The position numbers and the translations under genes were made by a program. Source: Fennellomyces sp. T-0311 (lineage: Eukaryota; Mucoromycota; Mucoromycetes; Mucorales; Lichtheimiaceae). Taken from it: a stretch of 64,000 nt of DNA. The notes beneath the pieces were generated by a model, which was not told the DNA's origin, made no database searches, and saw nothing but the letters and a program-made list of their open reading frames with translations. Below, one piece after another: positions 1 to 9,696 of this stretch (within the stretch, counting starts at the first letter, position 1; the number at the start of each line of letters is the position of its first letter). The stretch is from positions 434,001 to 498,000 of the forward strand of contig JALLLT010000022.1 in the NCBI GenBank assembly GCA_025266875.1, written 5' to 3'.

Positions 1-263
1 CGTTGATCTCTGAGGATGTCGAGTGGGACCAGACATTGCCGCAACCTGGAAAGTTGCGAATGCCAGGCAAGCGCAAGCCCGGAGATGAAGTCAATATGCG
101 TAACAATGACGCGGCGTACGATTGCTGGGTTGTATCTCGTGATGGCATTCCTTTCGAAAAAGCAGTCAATGGACCCGTTACTGGTCATGATTCCACTATC
201 GGTGTCAAGGAGTGGATCCAGAAGAAGCATCAGAACGTGGCTGACTTTATCGGTCGTTCTTAA
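1..263 (+). CDS. 3' end of an unidentified protein-coding gene (truncated by window edge)
   Basis: An open frame enters from the left edge and ends at a TAA at 261-263, giving about 86 C-terminal residues. The segment is hydrophilic and ends in a basic stretch (KEWIQKKHQNVADFIGRS). I do not recognise the family. No splice acceptor can be fixed inside it, so the true exon boundary is unknown. Its stop lies 163 nt from the stop of the convergent HET-domain gene. The frame looks coding (no low complexity, balanced composition), but the product cannot be named. Confidence 0.5.
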   Translation, partial: LISEDVEWDQTLPQPGKLRMPGKRKPGDEVNMRNNDAAYDCWVVSRDGIPFEKAVNGPVTGHDSTIGVKEWIQKKHQNVADFIGRS

Positions 264-426
264 TTCTCGTTCAATTTTGCAAAGAGTATTTTTTTTATTA
301 TTATTATTAATAATCGTTTAAATCGGCTCCATTTCTAATACTCCGAGGGTTCATTGATGTAACCGCAGGGTTCTTACTACGTATGTACGAAAATCAAAGT
401 ATATTTTAAGTATTACAGAGAAATCA

Positions 427-2226
427 TTATATAATTCTAAAGGTATGGGCGGCGTTGCTAGAAGAGTACAAGTAGTCTAAATTTCGTGCAAAGCAGAATC
501 CAATGGATGTATAATATTCCTGTGGACGCTCAAAAGGCATGTCTCCTACTTTTTTAACCACTGGATATCCTGTGAATCCTTTCAAGTCAATCTCGAATGG
601 GACGCCAGATAGCACAATACATTCGTTACAATTATCTTGAGTTAAAGATAGCCAAACGGTGGATGTTGCGCTAACATTAAGTTCTTCGCCCATGTATTCT
701 CTCGCCCCTTTTGTAGCTATTTGATGTGTTGCCGTCAAGCCAAAGGAATAGCGAATTGCATGGTATGACCATGAATCTATCGATACAATTGTAACTTTGT
801 TGTACTGATCTAGTGTGTCAACTTCATAGGAGCACACAAAGGGCGCTGACGGCAGCTCAACATTTTGTTCGAACATGGTTTGGTCAACCGGATCAACTGG
901 AACCGTAATGGAACTGCTTGTAATGTGTAAAGATCCATCATCCAAGCTGTAATAGTTTGAAAACGTTGTCCTCGGGGGATAGCGAACAAAGGGTGCTAGC
1001 GAGCTGTGAGTCCCGTAAACACCTGTCCACGAAGGTGTGCAAATAAAGTCGCGATCTTGTTGAATCATCAGCTGCGGCTGTTCTTCATGTGTAACCAGTC
1101 GACCAAAGCATAACAAGCTAAAGTCTTTTGCGGCGAGATACCTGTAAAATTGAGTCGTTAGCTGGAGTAATGGTTGAGTATCGCTAAACGTGATTCCATC
1201 AATGAATTCGGGAAAGAGATTGGCCAGTGCAAATACTCGGTCATGCGGTTTGGCGCATTGGCGCCGATGGATATAGGATAATGCCGTACTGACGTTGATA
1301 GATGAAGGTTTCGTAGTAATGGACTGTAGCAAGTACACAGGATCGAGATCGTCAGAGTCCCATGCCAGTTTCCAGTATAGTTTGTTGTTTGAGATGGTAT
1401 CGGACCAGACATGTATGTTGCGACCAACAAAGAGGAGTTTTTGAGACATCATAGCTTCGGTAAAAGGCCATACGCGGCGCGACCATTGTGACGTTATTAA
1501 CTGATGGAAGCATCTAGCTACCCGAACATTGGAAGCAGGTTTGTTGCCGTCGAACAGATATTTGTCATGATCATTGTGGCGATACCACATTTCAGGAACG
1601 ATTGCCATTGTGTATTGAGCATTTCCATAGATTTGATGCATTTGCCGCAGCTCGTTTCGTTTCATTGCCGCGTTTGTTTTATCGATACACATTTTGTCAT
1701 ACCAGATGTACTTGATTCCAAAGTGACGACACAAATGCTGGATCACTCCTCCAAATGTCATTCGTCGACGCACCAACCGATCCTCGCTACCATGTACCCA
1801 CTTGTCAAATTGCTTTTCACCGTCAAAGAAGATTTGTTCCTGTTCCATATAGTATGACCCATTGCTGCGGTAAATAACATTACCATAGTCGATCAAGGTG
1901 TGAATTTTTTTGCCGTAATCAATGGCTTCGTCACTGGTATCGTCGCCCATCCAGCTTGATGCATACGATAGAGCACAGTAACCATCGATTGCTGTATCGC
2001 CTGGGACCAGCGCCATGTCTGATGTTCGGATAAGGAATGTTGGCCGAAAAGGGCTGATATCGCGTGCTGATGGATGTGGCTCGTCAGGAGCAACAATTGT
2101 AGTGCCTGATAATATGGATGATGTAGTAGGATCCTTTATGGTATTCGTTGGAGTAAAAACTGGTCCACTGACGCTTGCGCCGTCCGGTCTTATACAATAC
2201 TGAATGTTCTCATACGTAATGTACAT
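427..2226 (-). CDS. HET-domain (heterokaryon-incompatibility-like) protein, single exon
   Basis: The 599-residue intronless frame carries the three conserved blocks of the HET domain. They are GYCALSYASSW (about residue 82), IKYIWYDKMCIDK followed by IYGNAQYTMAIVPE (about 170-210), and WSRRVWPFTEAMMSQKLLFVG (about 245). In ascomycetes, HET domains mediate non-self recognition and programmed cell death after fusion of incompatible hyphae; their role in early-diverging fungi is largely unknown. No NACHT, WD40 or ankyrin partner domain is visible; the C-terminal 300 residues are unassigned. The gene faces RAD5 across a 723-nt shared upstream region. The start is the first ATG of the frame. The family call is sound; a recognition function is inference. 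Confidence 0.75.
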   Translation of the reverse strand: MYITYENIQYCIRPDGASVSGPVFTPTNTIKDPTTSSILSGTTIVAPDEPHPSARDISPFRPTFLIRTSDMALVPGDTAIDGYCALSYASSWMGDDTSDEAIDYGKKIHTLIDYGNVIYRSNGSYYMEQEQIFFDGEKQFDKWVHGSEDRLVRRRMTFGGVIQHLCRHFGIKYIWYDKMCIDKTNAAMKRNELRQMHQIYGNAQYTMAIVPEMWYRHNDHDKYLFDGNKPASNVRVARCFHQLITSQWSRRVWPFTEAMMSQKLLFVGRNIHVWSDTISNNKLYWKLAWDSDDLDPVYLLQSITTKPSSINVSTALSYIHRRQCAKPHDRVFALANLFPEFIDGITFSDTQPLLQLTTQFYRYLAAKDFSLLCFGRLVTHEEQPQLMIQQDRDFICTPSWTGVYGTHSSLAPFVRYPPRTTFSNYYSLDDGSLHITSSSITVPVDPVDQTMFEQNVELPSAPFVCSYEVDTLDQYNKVTIVSIDSWSYHAIRYSFGLTATHQIATKGAREYMGEELNVSATSTVWLSLTQDNCNECIVLSGVPFEIDLKGFTGYPVVKKVGDMPFERPQEYYTSIGFCFARNLDYLYSSSNAAHTFRII

Positions 2227-2949
2227 GGTAATCTATTGATATTGTCGGATTAGAGGAAGGTAGTAGCGTACAGTGCGTCTAGAGTCCCTCACCCGAAGGT
2301 AAAGTGGAAAGAAGAGAAGCAGTTGTAGAGATAGTATAGAACTTCGGATGGGCTTTTATAGACGGTTTCAAAACACTGTGGTACCATTCTTGCTGCGCCG
2401 GCATGAGCCAACATGCACCTTGGCACGGCGCTTAACATATACAGACTCCATCTGGCGGCGCGGCCACGGTCCAGTCCATAGTCCGTGGAAACCAAGATGC
2501 ACTGATGTGACGTGTTGTGTTAAGTCTGTATTTGTCTACAAACCCTCGCCTATCATTCAAAATAATAGAGTGTAAGCACCGGCTTGTGTAACTGTCTGTA
2601 AGTTCGGCTAAAGCAGTAGTAGCAGTATTCAGGTCTGTGCGTAGTCCCAAGTAGAACCAGAAAGCATGAATCGTTCCGTAAGAGGTGAAATATATATGCG
2701 TCTCTGAATCCTGCTTCCCGCATTAAATGCCCCAGTGGTTTTACCAACGAATGTTTGCAAAGTAGGTATATGAGTGAAAGCAAGCACTGCATCAGGCAGG
2801 CCTTATTTGTCAGTGACGTCGTATATCACTAAAGGACCAAGAGGCTCGTCTTTCCGTGTGCATGTATGGATAATATCAAGCCCGCCGCGTCGTGACTTTT
2901 TCGAAACGCGGAAAGTCGCGACGCGCGCTCCATTTTCTTAACACTTACA
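2227..2949. other. Divergent intergenic region between HET gene and RAD5
   Basis: This 723-nt region holds the presumed promoters of the HET-domain gene (leftward) and RAD5 (rightward). I see no convincing coding sequence. The last 65 nt before the RAD5 start contain a GC-rich inverted repeat with ACGCG motifs, listed separately. Confidence 0.6.
2886..2925. promoter_or_regulatory. GC-rich inverted repeat with ACGCG motifs upstream of RAD5
   Basis: Two 14-nt arms (2886-2899 and 2912-2925) pair with one mismatch around a 12-nt loop. The element ends 25 nt before the RAD5 ATG. It holds ACGCG cores on both sides, which resemble the MCB element bound by the G1/S factor MBF in yeasts. Regulation by MBF is inference from motif and gene function; the sequence could equally be a 5'-UTR hairpin. 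Confidence 0.4.
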
Positions 2950-5900
2950 ATGAATGATCAACGGAGAAAGCGTCGATTCTTCGATGAGGACGTGGAAATG
3001 TCCTCGCCACGTCGAATCCCTCGGGTAGAAATGGCCATGGAAGATGCAATCGACGAACCAATGCGCTCGCCGTCCCCACAACCCATGTGGACTTCACCAG
3101 TACGCCCGTCACCTGCTCCTCAACACGAACAAGCAACCTCCAAGCAATCCGCCGATAATAAGCTACAGCAGTTTCGTGCTATTGTAGGCAAGGATGTCTC
3201 CGATGCAGCACTCTTACGCCTTCTCACAATGTCGAAAGGGAATCTCGAGGAAGCGATAAACGTATACTTCTCGCAACCGATCGCCGAACGTTCTTCCGCC
3301 ACAACCAGTAGACCGGCACGAACGGACATAAAGTACATTGGCGAAAGCTACGTACAAGGCTGGTCGACTGTAAGCGGCACGGATATTGTGAAAGAGGGAG
3401 ATGTTGTAAAGATCGAACGATCGAAGCAAGCGGCCAACGCACCACCATCGTACCGACGTAACCGGGCATCAGGCACTCGACGAGTTGCAGAAAATGTTCT
3501 TGTGCGTTTCTCAACATTGGAAGGAAGGGAAGTTGGTCGGCTGCATGCCTCTGAAGCCAAGACCATCGCTCGCCTAATGGATCTGGAAGTGTGTATTTTC
3601 GAAGCAAGAATCACGCTTTGTCCGTCATGTCTGAAAACGGCGAACGATATTCTGTTGCACGTAAAGTGCTATTTTACCGAGAAAGCTTTCAGTGCCATGG
3701 AAGAGTCAAGGAATCTGGAGGATCGCCCAGCATTCGACCGAGCTGCAGAGTCACAGCACGAAAGGTTGTCTCAGGAACGAACACTGGCGATCCTGGATTT
3801 GCTAAAAAAAGTAAACCTGAAACCGGCTCGGTCGGCTATGCAGCGTATGAACATCAAGGTGGGTGTAAACGACGACGAAGCGCGCGATCGCATCACCCAA
3901 ACGCTGCAAGCAGCGCAGGCAGCGCAAGGTCGAGCTGGTGAGCCGGAGGAGGAGCAAGGCGAGGACGAACCCGAAGAGAAAGAGGTTACCGATGAGCAAT
4001 TGGACACGATATACGAAAAAGCACAAATGTATGACAACATGATCATGCCGATGAACGAACCGCCTGAGCTAGCATTGACCCTCAAACCATACCAGAAGCG
4101 GGTAACGATGGGGCTTGTGTATGCGCACGGAGGGGGTGAATGCTAACTATTAGCAGGCCCTAGGTTGGATGGCGCACAAAGAGTCACTGCAGCACGACCA
4201 AGACGACGTTGACATGCGAGCGATGCACCCTTTATGGGAAGAATACCAGTTCGTCGATGATCCGGATGGAAGTACTCTGAACGAGGCCATGTTTTTCTAC
4301 TTTAATCCATACACAGGTAAATTGTCCCTGTCACGAAATAGATCGGGTGCTGACGATTCTCCAAAGGCCAGCTTAGCTTGGAGTTTCCAGAACTGGAAAG
4401 TGCCGAACGTGGCGGCATCCTGGCAGACGGTAGGCTTGAATGTAGTCATGGAAACCACGTACTAAAGGCTGTCTCTAGAGATGGGTCTCGGCAAAACTAT
4501 CGAAATCCTCAGTTTAATCCATCAGAACAAGTTTGTACCAGGAGCCACACCGGCACCAAGCGATAAAGAATCCTGCTCACCGACCACACTCGTGGTATGT
4601 CCCATGTCATTACTCGCACAATGGCGCGACGAATTGATCCGTGGATCGCAACTTGGGTCTATCCGTGTACAAGTATATTATGGGGACAACAGAGACGGCA
4701 ACATACGCGAAAAACTGTGTCGATGGGATGGATCTGCACCCGATGTTCTTGTCACGACTTATGGTATCGTAATGAACGAATGGAGTCGTTCTCTCGATCT
4801 GCTATCAAGTATCAACTTTTGGCGAGTCGTGCTTGACGAGGCACATCACATAAAAAACCGCATCAGCAAAACCTCGCGTGCTTGCACGGCACTCAGGAGC
4901 CCCAGAAGATGGGCGGTTACCGGCACACCTATTCAAAACAAATTAGAGGATTTGTATGCGCTGGTCCGTTTCTTGCGCCATGAGCCGTGGGGGAACTACA
5001 CTTTTTGGCGCACGTTCGTCACGATTCCATTTGAAAAGAAAGATCCCCGTGCACTTGCCGCTGTCAAAGAAGTCTTGCAGCCTATCGTCATTCGAAGAAC
5101 CAAAAATATGAAAGATCTGAACGGCAATCCAATGGTGCCACTGCCACCCAAAGAGGTCAATATTGAGTATCTGCGCTTCTCTGAACAAGAGCAAGATATT
5201 TACGATTCATTGTACACCGACTCCCGAACAAAATTCTCGCACTTTTGCGCAGCTGGAAAGGCCCTGAGCCACTACGCTTCTATATTTCAACTCTTAACTC
5301 GTCTACGGCAGGTCACTTGCCACCCGTACCTCGTCCTCAGCAGCTCGGAGAACGAGAAGGAGATTCAAACCAAAGACGGTGGAATCACCTCGCTGAAGGA
5401 ATTGATGGAACGGTACCGAAACACAGATAACGCGTACGGTGCCAATGTACTCGAACAACTTTTTGCACAAGAACAAGGCGAAGCCAAAGACGCCGACGAT
5501 CGCATCTCGGAAGAATGCCCTCTTTGCTTGGAAACATTCGACACCAAAGTTATTTTGCCAACGTGTGGACACATGTACTGTCGCGAGTGTATAATGGGAT
5601 ATCTGCAGGTAAGGCAACCTCTTGGTAATGTGGTTTTGCAATAACATCGTTTTCTTGCAGGGAAAAGAAGATGCTGGGCTTCCAGGAGAATGTCCGTCTT
5701 GTCGAAAAGAAGTTCGTGTGGCCGATCTGTTCGAACTAACTGCATCTGCAGAGGATACTGTCGACTCTCCTGGTTCTTCATATAAAATGAAAATCGACGT
5801 TCGACAAGCTGTGGGTGGCTACCAGAGCTCCACAAAAGTCGACGCCTTCCTTGATCATATCCGAAAATATCTCAGAGAAGGACATAAAACCGTGGTATTT

Positions 5901-6462
5901 TCCCAATTCACGAGATTCTTGGATATCTTGGAGATGGCGCTCAAACGAGAAGACGTACAGTACACACGACTCGACGGCAAACAAAGTCAATCGCAACGCG
6001 AAAACGTCCTTGCCAAATTTTCCGACAAGCAAAGTAAGATTGACGTCTTATTGATCAGTTTGCGCGCTGGTGGCGTAGGTCTGAATCTGACTTGCGCAAG
6101 CCGTGTGTTAGTGATGGTAAATAATTGCCTATCGAGCTGTTTCATGTTATGCTGATCGAAAAGTAATATAGGATCCATGGTGGAACCTGGCTGTAGAGGC
6201 GCAAGCCATTGATCGTGTACATCGGTTGGGACAAGATAACCCGGTGGTTGTCACGCGATTCATAGTAGAGGGTACGGTTGAAGAACGTATCCTGGCCATT
6301 CAGAATAAGAAGCATGCCCTGGCAAATCAGCTATACATGTCCAAGGAGGACAGCAGGAACGAGAAACTGAACGATCTGCAGATCCTCTTTGGCACACGCC
6401 CCATCCACAACACCAGCCCTTCCACATCAACCTCAGCATCCGCATTAATAGATAGTGCTTAA
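2950..6462 (+). CDS. RAD5: RAD5/HLTF-type SNF2 ATPase and RING E3 ubiquitin ligase
   Basis: Six exons (2950-4101, 4157-4316, 4391-4429, 4479-5608, 5661-6116, 6172-6462) give 1075 residues, close to yeast Rad5. An N-terminal UBA-like helical segment (about residues 73-105) precedes a HIRAN domain (about 118-235). The SNF2 ATPase has GLGKT (about 454) and DEAHH. A RING finger is inserted between the helicase halves (CPLC...CGHMYCREC...CPSC, about 797-845). The C-terminal helicase has VGLNLTCAS and HRLGQ. Family members polyubiquitinate PCNA and remodel stalled forks in the error-free branch of post-replication repair in the nucleus. Exon 3 is only 39 nt and encodes GGILAD just before the Walker A motif. 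All catalytic motifs look intact. Confidence 0.93.
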
Positions 6463-6472
6463 TGTAGTTTAT

Positions 6473-8101
6473 TTAAAGAAAATCTATACCAACGCCCAAC
6501 TGCAGACCACGCTTCACCAAGTCTCCCCGAGCTGCTGTTAATGGAATGCAATAGTTCAATTCTAAGCGCGCGATGCTGTGTCGGAAGATCAGACCGAATC
6601 CAACCGACGTGCTGGGCGATTGAGTAAGTGCACGCGCCGTATCTTGAGCACTTGTACCAATCTTCCATGGGACCATAGTGCCTGCGTTGATAAAAGCATG
6701 TGCTCTTAACGGCTTATGTTCCCATTTTGGAATCGGTGAAATGACGCTAAGACCCACTGCCCAGTATGCGTCACCACCCAGCGCATCACCTATTATAACC
6801 TGTCAATACCGTCTTTCCCGATATACAATCTGTAAACGTACGATAATCGCGTGGTCCAACGCCAGCTGTTCTGAAACCACGAATGGATAACGGGCCACCA
6901 AGCATAAACTTGTCTGATACGGTGGCAGATTCCGCCGCTAATAATCCGGCTCTGAACGACGCGCTCAGCACCAGACCCGGATGCACACCAACCCATTGTC
7001 CTTCTGAATCCTTGAGCAACTGGCCTCCACCGAGACGATGGCAGTATTGTGATTCGAGCTGTGTCTTGAAATACTTGACGTTGCCGAATCCGCCTGCCAG
7101 TTCTTGAGAGCATTTGACGTAGTGGCCAGTAGATGGGAGCAGCAAGTCATCTCGGCGGTCGAGCATAAAGACATGACGAAGGGAAGTTTTGAGCGTATGG
7201 CCAGCTTGTTGACGGATGCTCTGAGAAGCAGTTTCGGCAACACGATCAATGTTTCGCCATGTGCAGTCCAGCCCTAATTCGTGGTAACCGTAACGAGACA
7301 CGCCACGATACCGTAACCCTGCTCCCTTGGCCTGTTCTTCGTAAGAGCTATACAGCATGTTGTTCTGGACGATACTGTGGGCGTTGATATCGAATTTCGA
7401 ATCGGGTGAACCGTGGACGGGTTTGGCAAGAGCAAATTGGAAAGCTTGACTGTTGCGAGTACCAAAGGAAGCAGACGACTCCAACATTTCCGCGCCACCA
7501 AAAACGTTTCGTACCGTAATCGATCCATTCTAAGTTACGTGGGCTTAAAAGATATGCGCTTGCCGAAAGTAATCGATAGTTACCATGTTGCCTTCGTTAT
7601 TTCCAATTTCTGTGCCTGTCTTGAGAAACACACGACTCTTTTCCTTGACTTTGTATACGACATTGACAGATCCAGGAGCCGCCAGCGGATCCGTATCCGT
7701 TGCGCGATCCAACAATATTTGAACATTGTCAAAGATATCGAGACGCAACAGTTGTTCGGCGATCTCTTGCGATTGGTTTACCACATCGGCTACTGTTTTG
7801 CTGTCAAGCACAGGTTCTGTCACTGTTTGAAGAAAACCCGAGCGGGTAGCTTTTGTGCCCAGAATTGTTACGGCATTGACGTGGGCAGGCGAGGCAGCCG
7901 TCGCATTCAACTGTTTATTGTTGTTGTTTTTTTTGGTTAAATCGATCTTGTAAAAAATAAAACATTTTCTTTCCATTTACCAAACTGAAGAGTCGACGGG
8001 CTGCTTCCCGCTGTCGTTCAGTAATATCTGGCTAACAGCGTGTTGATTAGTTTATTGTTTGATATAAGGAGGTAATGAAGAAGGCTCACGTTTTGGTCCA
8101 T
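6473..8101 (-). CDS. SAM50: SAM50/Tob55, mitochondrial outer-membrane beta-barrel assembly protein
   Basis: Five exons on the minus strand (8090-8101, 7981-8031, 7584-7910, 6842-7529, 6473-6789) give 464 residues, the usual length of the family. The first coding exon is only 12 nt. A single POTRA domain (about residues 26-110, with AHVNAVTILG) leads into the Omp85 beta-barrel, which has KEKSRVFLKTGTEIGNNEGN and GGPLSIRGFR, and ends LGVGIDFL. SAM50 inserts beta-barrel proteins such as porin and Tom40 into the mitochondrial outer membrane. Each junction restores the family reading frame (for example GPRDYR joined to DALGGDAYWAVG). Its stop codon is 10 nt from that of RAD5, so the two 3' UTRs must overlap. 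Confidence 0.9.
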
Positions 8102-9696
8102 GAATTTGTCGCGTGAATTTTTGCTATGCCAATTCGGTTTTAAGGCGGCCTGCCTAGCAGAGGCAGGTTATTTTTTCGGAAACCGACATTGTGATACCAA
8201 GTGCATTGTCGTTATAGAAACCGATCTGACAACGTGACAACTTCATCACACTGTATTTATCGATGGAGCATATGGTTTATTTATGCGAGTGTTCTGGGCT
8301 ATCGTTACATTTGAACATGAGAGACATATGTGTCAACACAGGGTCCAGCCAGTGTTTAGGTAACGGTGCTTGTCCCCGGTCAATGACATTATCGCCTGGC
8401 TGAAATCAAAATCGTTGCCCTCGAGCTTACAATTGTATGCGAAAGTCGAGAGACCGAACTGTAATTGTTAGATTCTGTAAGTTTACCAACCATATTGTAG
8501 TAGTGATGTTTTCCAGTTACTACCTCCTCTGGTATCCATTTGCTTCTGAACATATTCAGTTGCCCATTGCATATCTGATTTTCTTTGGGGACCATCAACT
8601 TCCCTTGATGGGTTTGAAGAAACTCCCTCCGGCTGCAATGAAGATATTGGTATCGTTGAGGTCGATGGTGCTTGTTGGTTATACTTCTGAACAACACAGG
8701 CATCTGCGTATTGAATACCGCCTCCCAGATTGGTCGTGTCAATAACCAGAATGAGGCGTGTCTTCGCCCAACAAGATACTAGTTATAAGCGTAGGAACAG
8801 CACTTCACAAGCTGGTGTATGGCTGCTGTCTCAACTATTGTGCTTTGGTATTGGTGATAGACGCAAATGGCGGGGAGCTACCGTCACCCCAAGCGATGAA
8901 ACACGACGTAGATTGATACTCGATATTCTCACATTTCCAAAATCCCAAGATAAATAACGACTTGCAAGTGTGGAAGAGATGGAGCTTGGTAGTCGTCCTT
9001 GGAAAGGAACAGAACCATTTGGGTCTTTAGAGGAGGTCAGTGAGTCATAGATGTATTGGTTTTCATTTGGTAGCCATAACAGTGCTCCAGGAGATACCGA
9101 ATAACGTCAAGTAATGATATACTGGTATTTCTTTTTCGCAGTGAGCATATAGTCACGAATGGAAATACAGGGAAATCTCATCGTTTATAACCACCAGTTG
9201 CTCGGTGCATACGCCTCTTGGGAGATGTACTCGTTCTTTCCGCTACGACGTTCAAAGTTGATTTTGGCACGGCCTCATGAGCATGGCAAGAAAACGTTCG
9301 ACAGCGTTGAAGTTGATAAACGGGCTTTGTGTGACCAAGCGCTCCGGAACTGCGACGTTGGGAAAGCGCCAAGCCAACTCTAACTCTATTGAACAACAAA
9401 ACCATACGTAAGAGATCAGGAGCTCCGAGAATCACTGCCAATCGTGCGGGGCAAAGTGTAATTACGGTCAGAGTTGGGTTGGGTAGCTTACATGATGAGT
9501 GAGCCGGAAGTGGTTTCCTGAATAGGGACGAAGTTCTCGTGACACCGGCATCGGCCAATGGCATGCACAAGGATCCCTTTTTCCTCTGTTTCGAACCAAA
9601 GGGAGGGTTCACAGCTTTTTCTTTTTTCTGCTCAGCCCTTTTCCGTCATTGCCGGCTCCTCTTTATTCGCATTCGCAAACTTCATTTCAAACCATT
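8102..9696. other. Divergent intergenic region between SAM50 and IML2-like gene
   Basis: This 1.6-kb region has only short, unconvincing open frames, except a 99-codon minus-strand frame without ATG at 8483-8782 (listed separately). The two gene starts at its ends imply promoters here, but I see no clear regulatory motif. Confidence 0.5.
8483..8782 (-). pseudogene. Possible decayed coding remnant (99-codon open frame, no start codon)
   Basis: A minus-strand frame stays open from 8782 to a TAA at 8485-8483 with protein-like composition (for example VIDTTNLGGGIQYADACVV and QWATEYVQKQMDTRGG), but it has no ATG at its beginning and is preceded by a stop. A second coding-like stretch (SCFIAWGDGSSPPFASITNT) lies just upstream around 8830-8905 in a different frame. 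This pattern fits a broken or intron-containing gene of unknown family. I cannot identify a homolog, and chance remains possible. Confidence 0.25.

Noticed and set aside
8437..8745. 102-codon plus-strand open frame in the SAM50/IML2 spacer.
   Set aside because: It is antisense to the more protein-like minus-strand frame at 8483-8782 and shows no domain features.
9178..9612. 144-codon minus-strand open frame upstream of the IML2-like gene.
   Set aside because: Composition is random-like, with no motif or splice support, and it lies in the presumed IML2 promoter.
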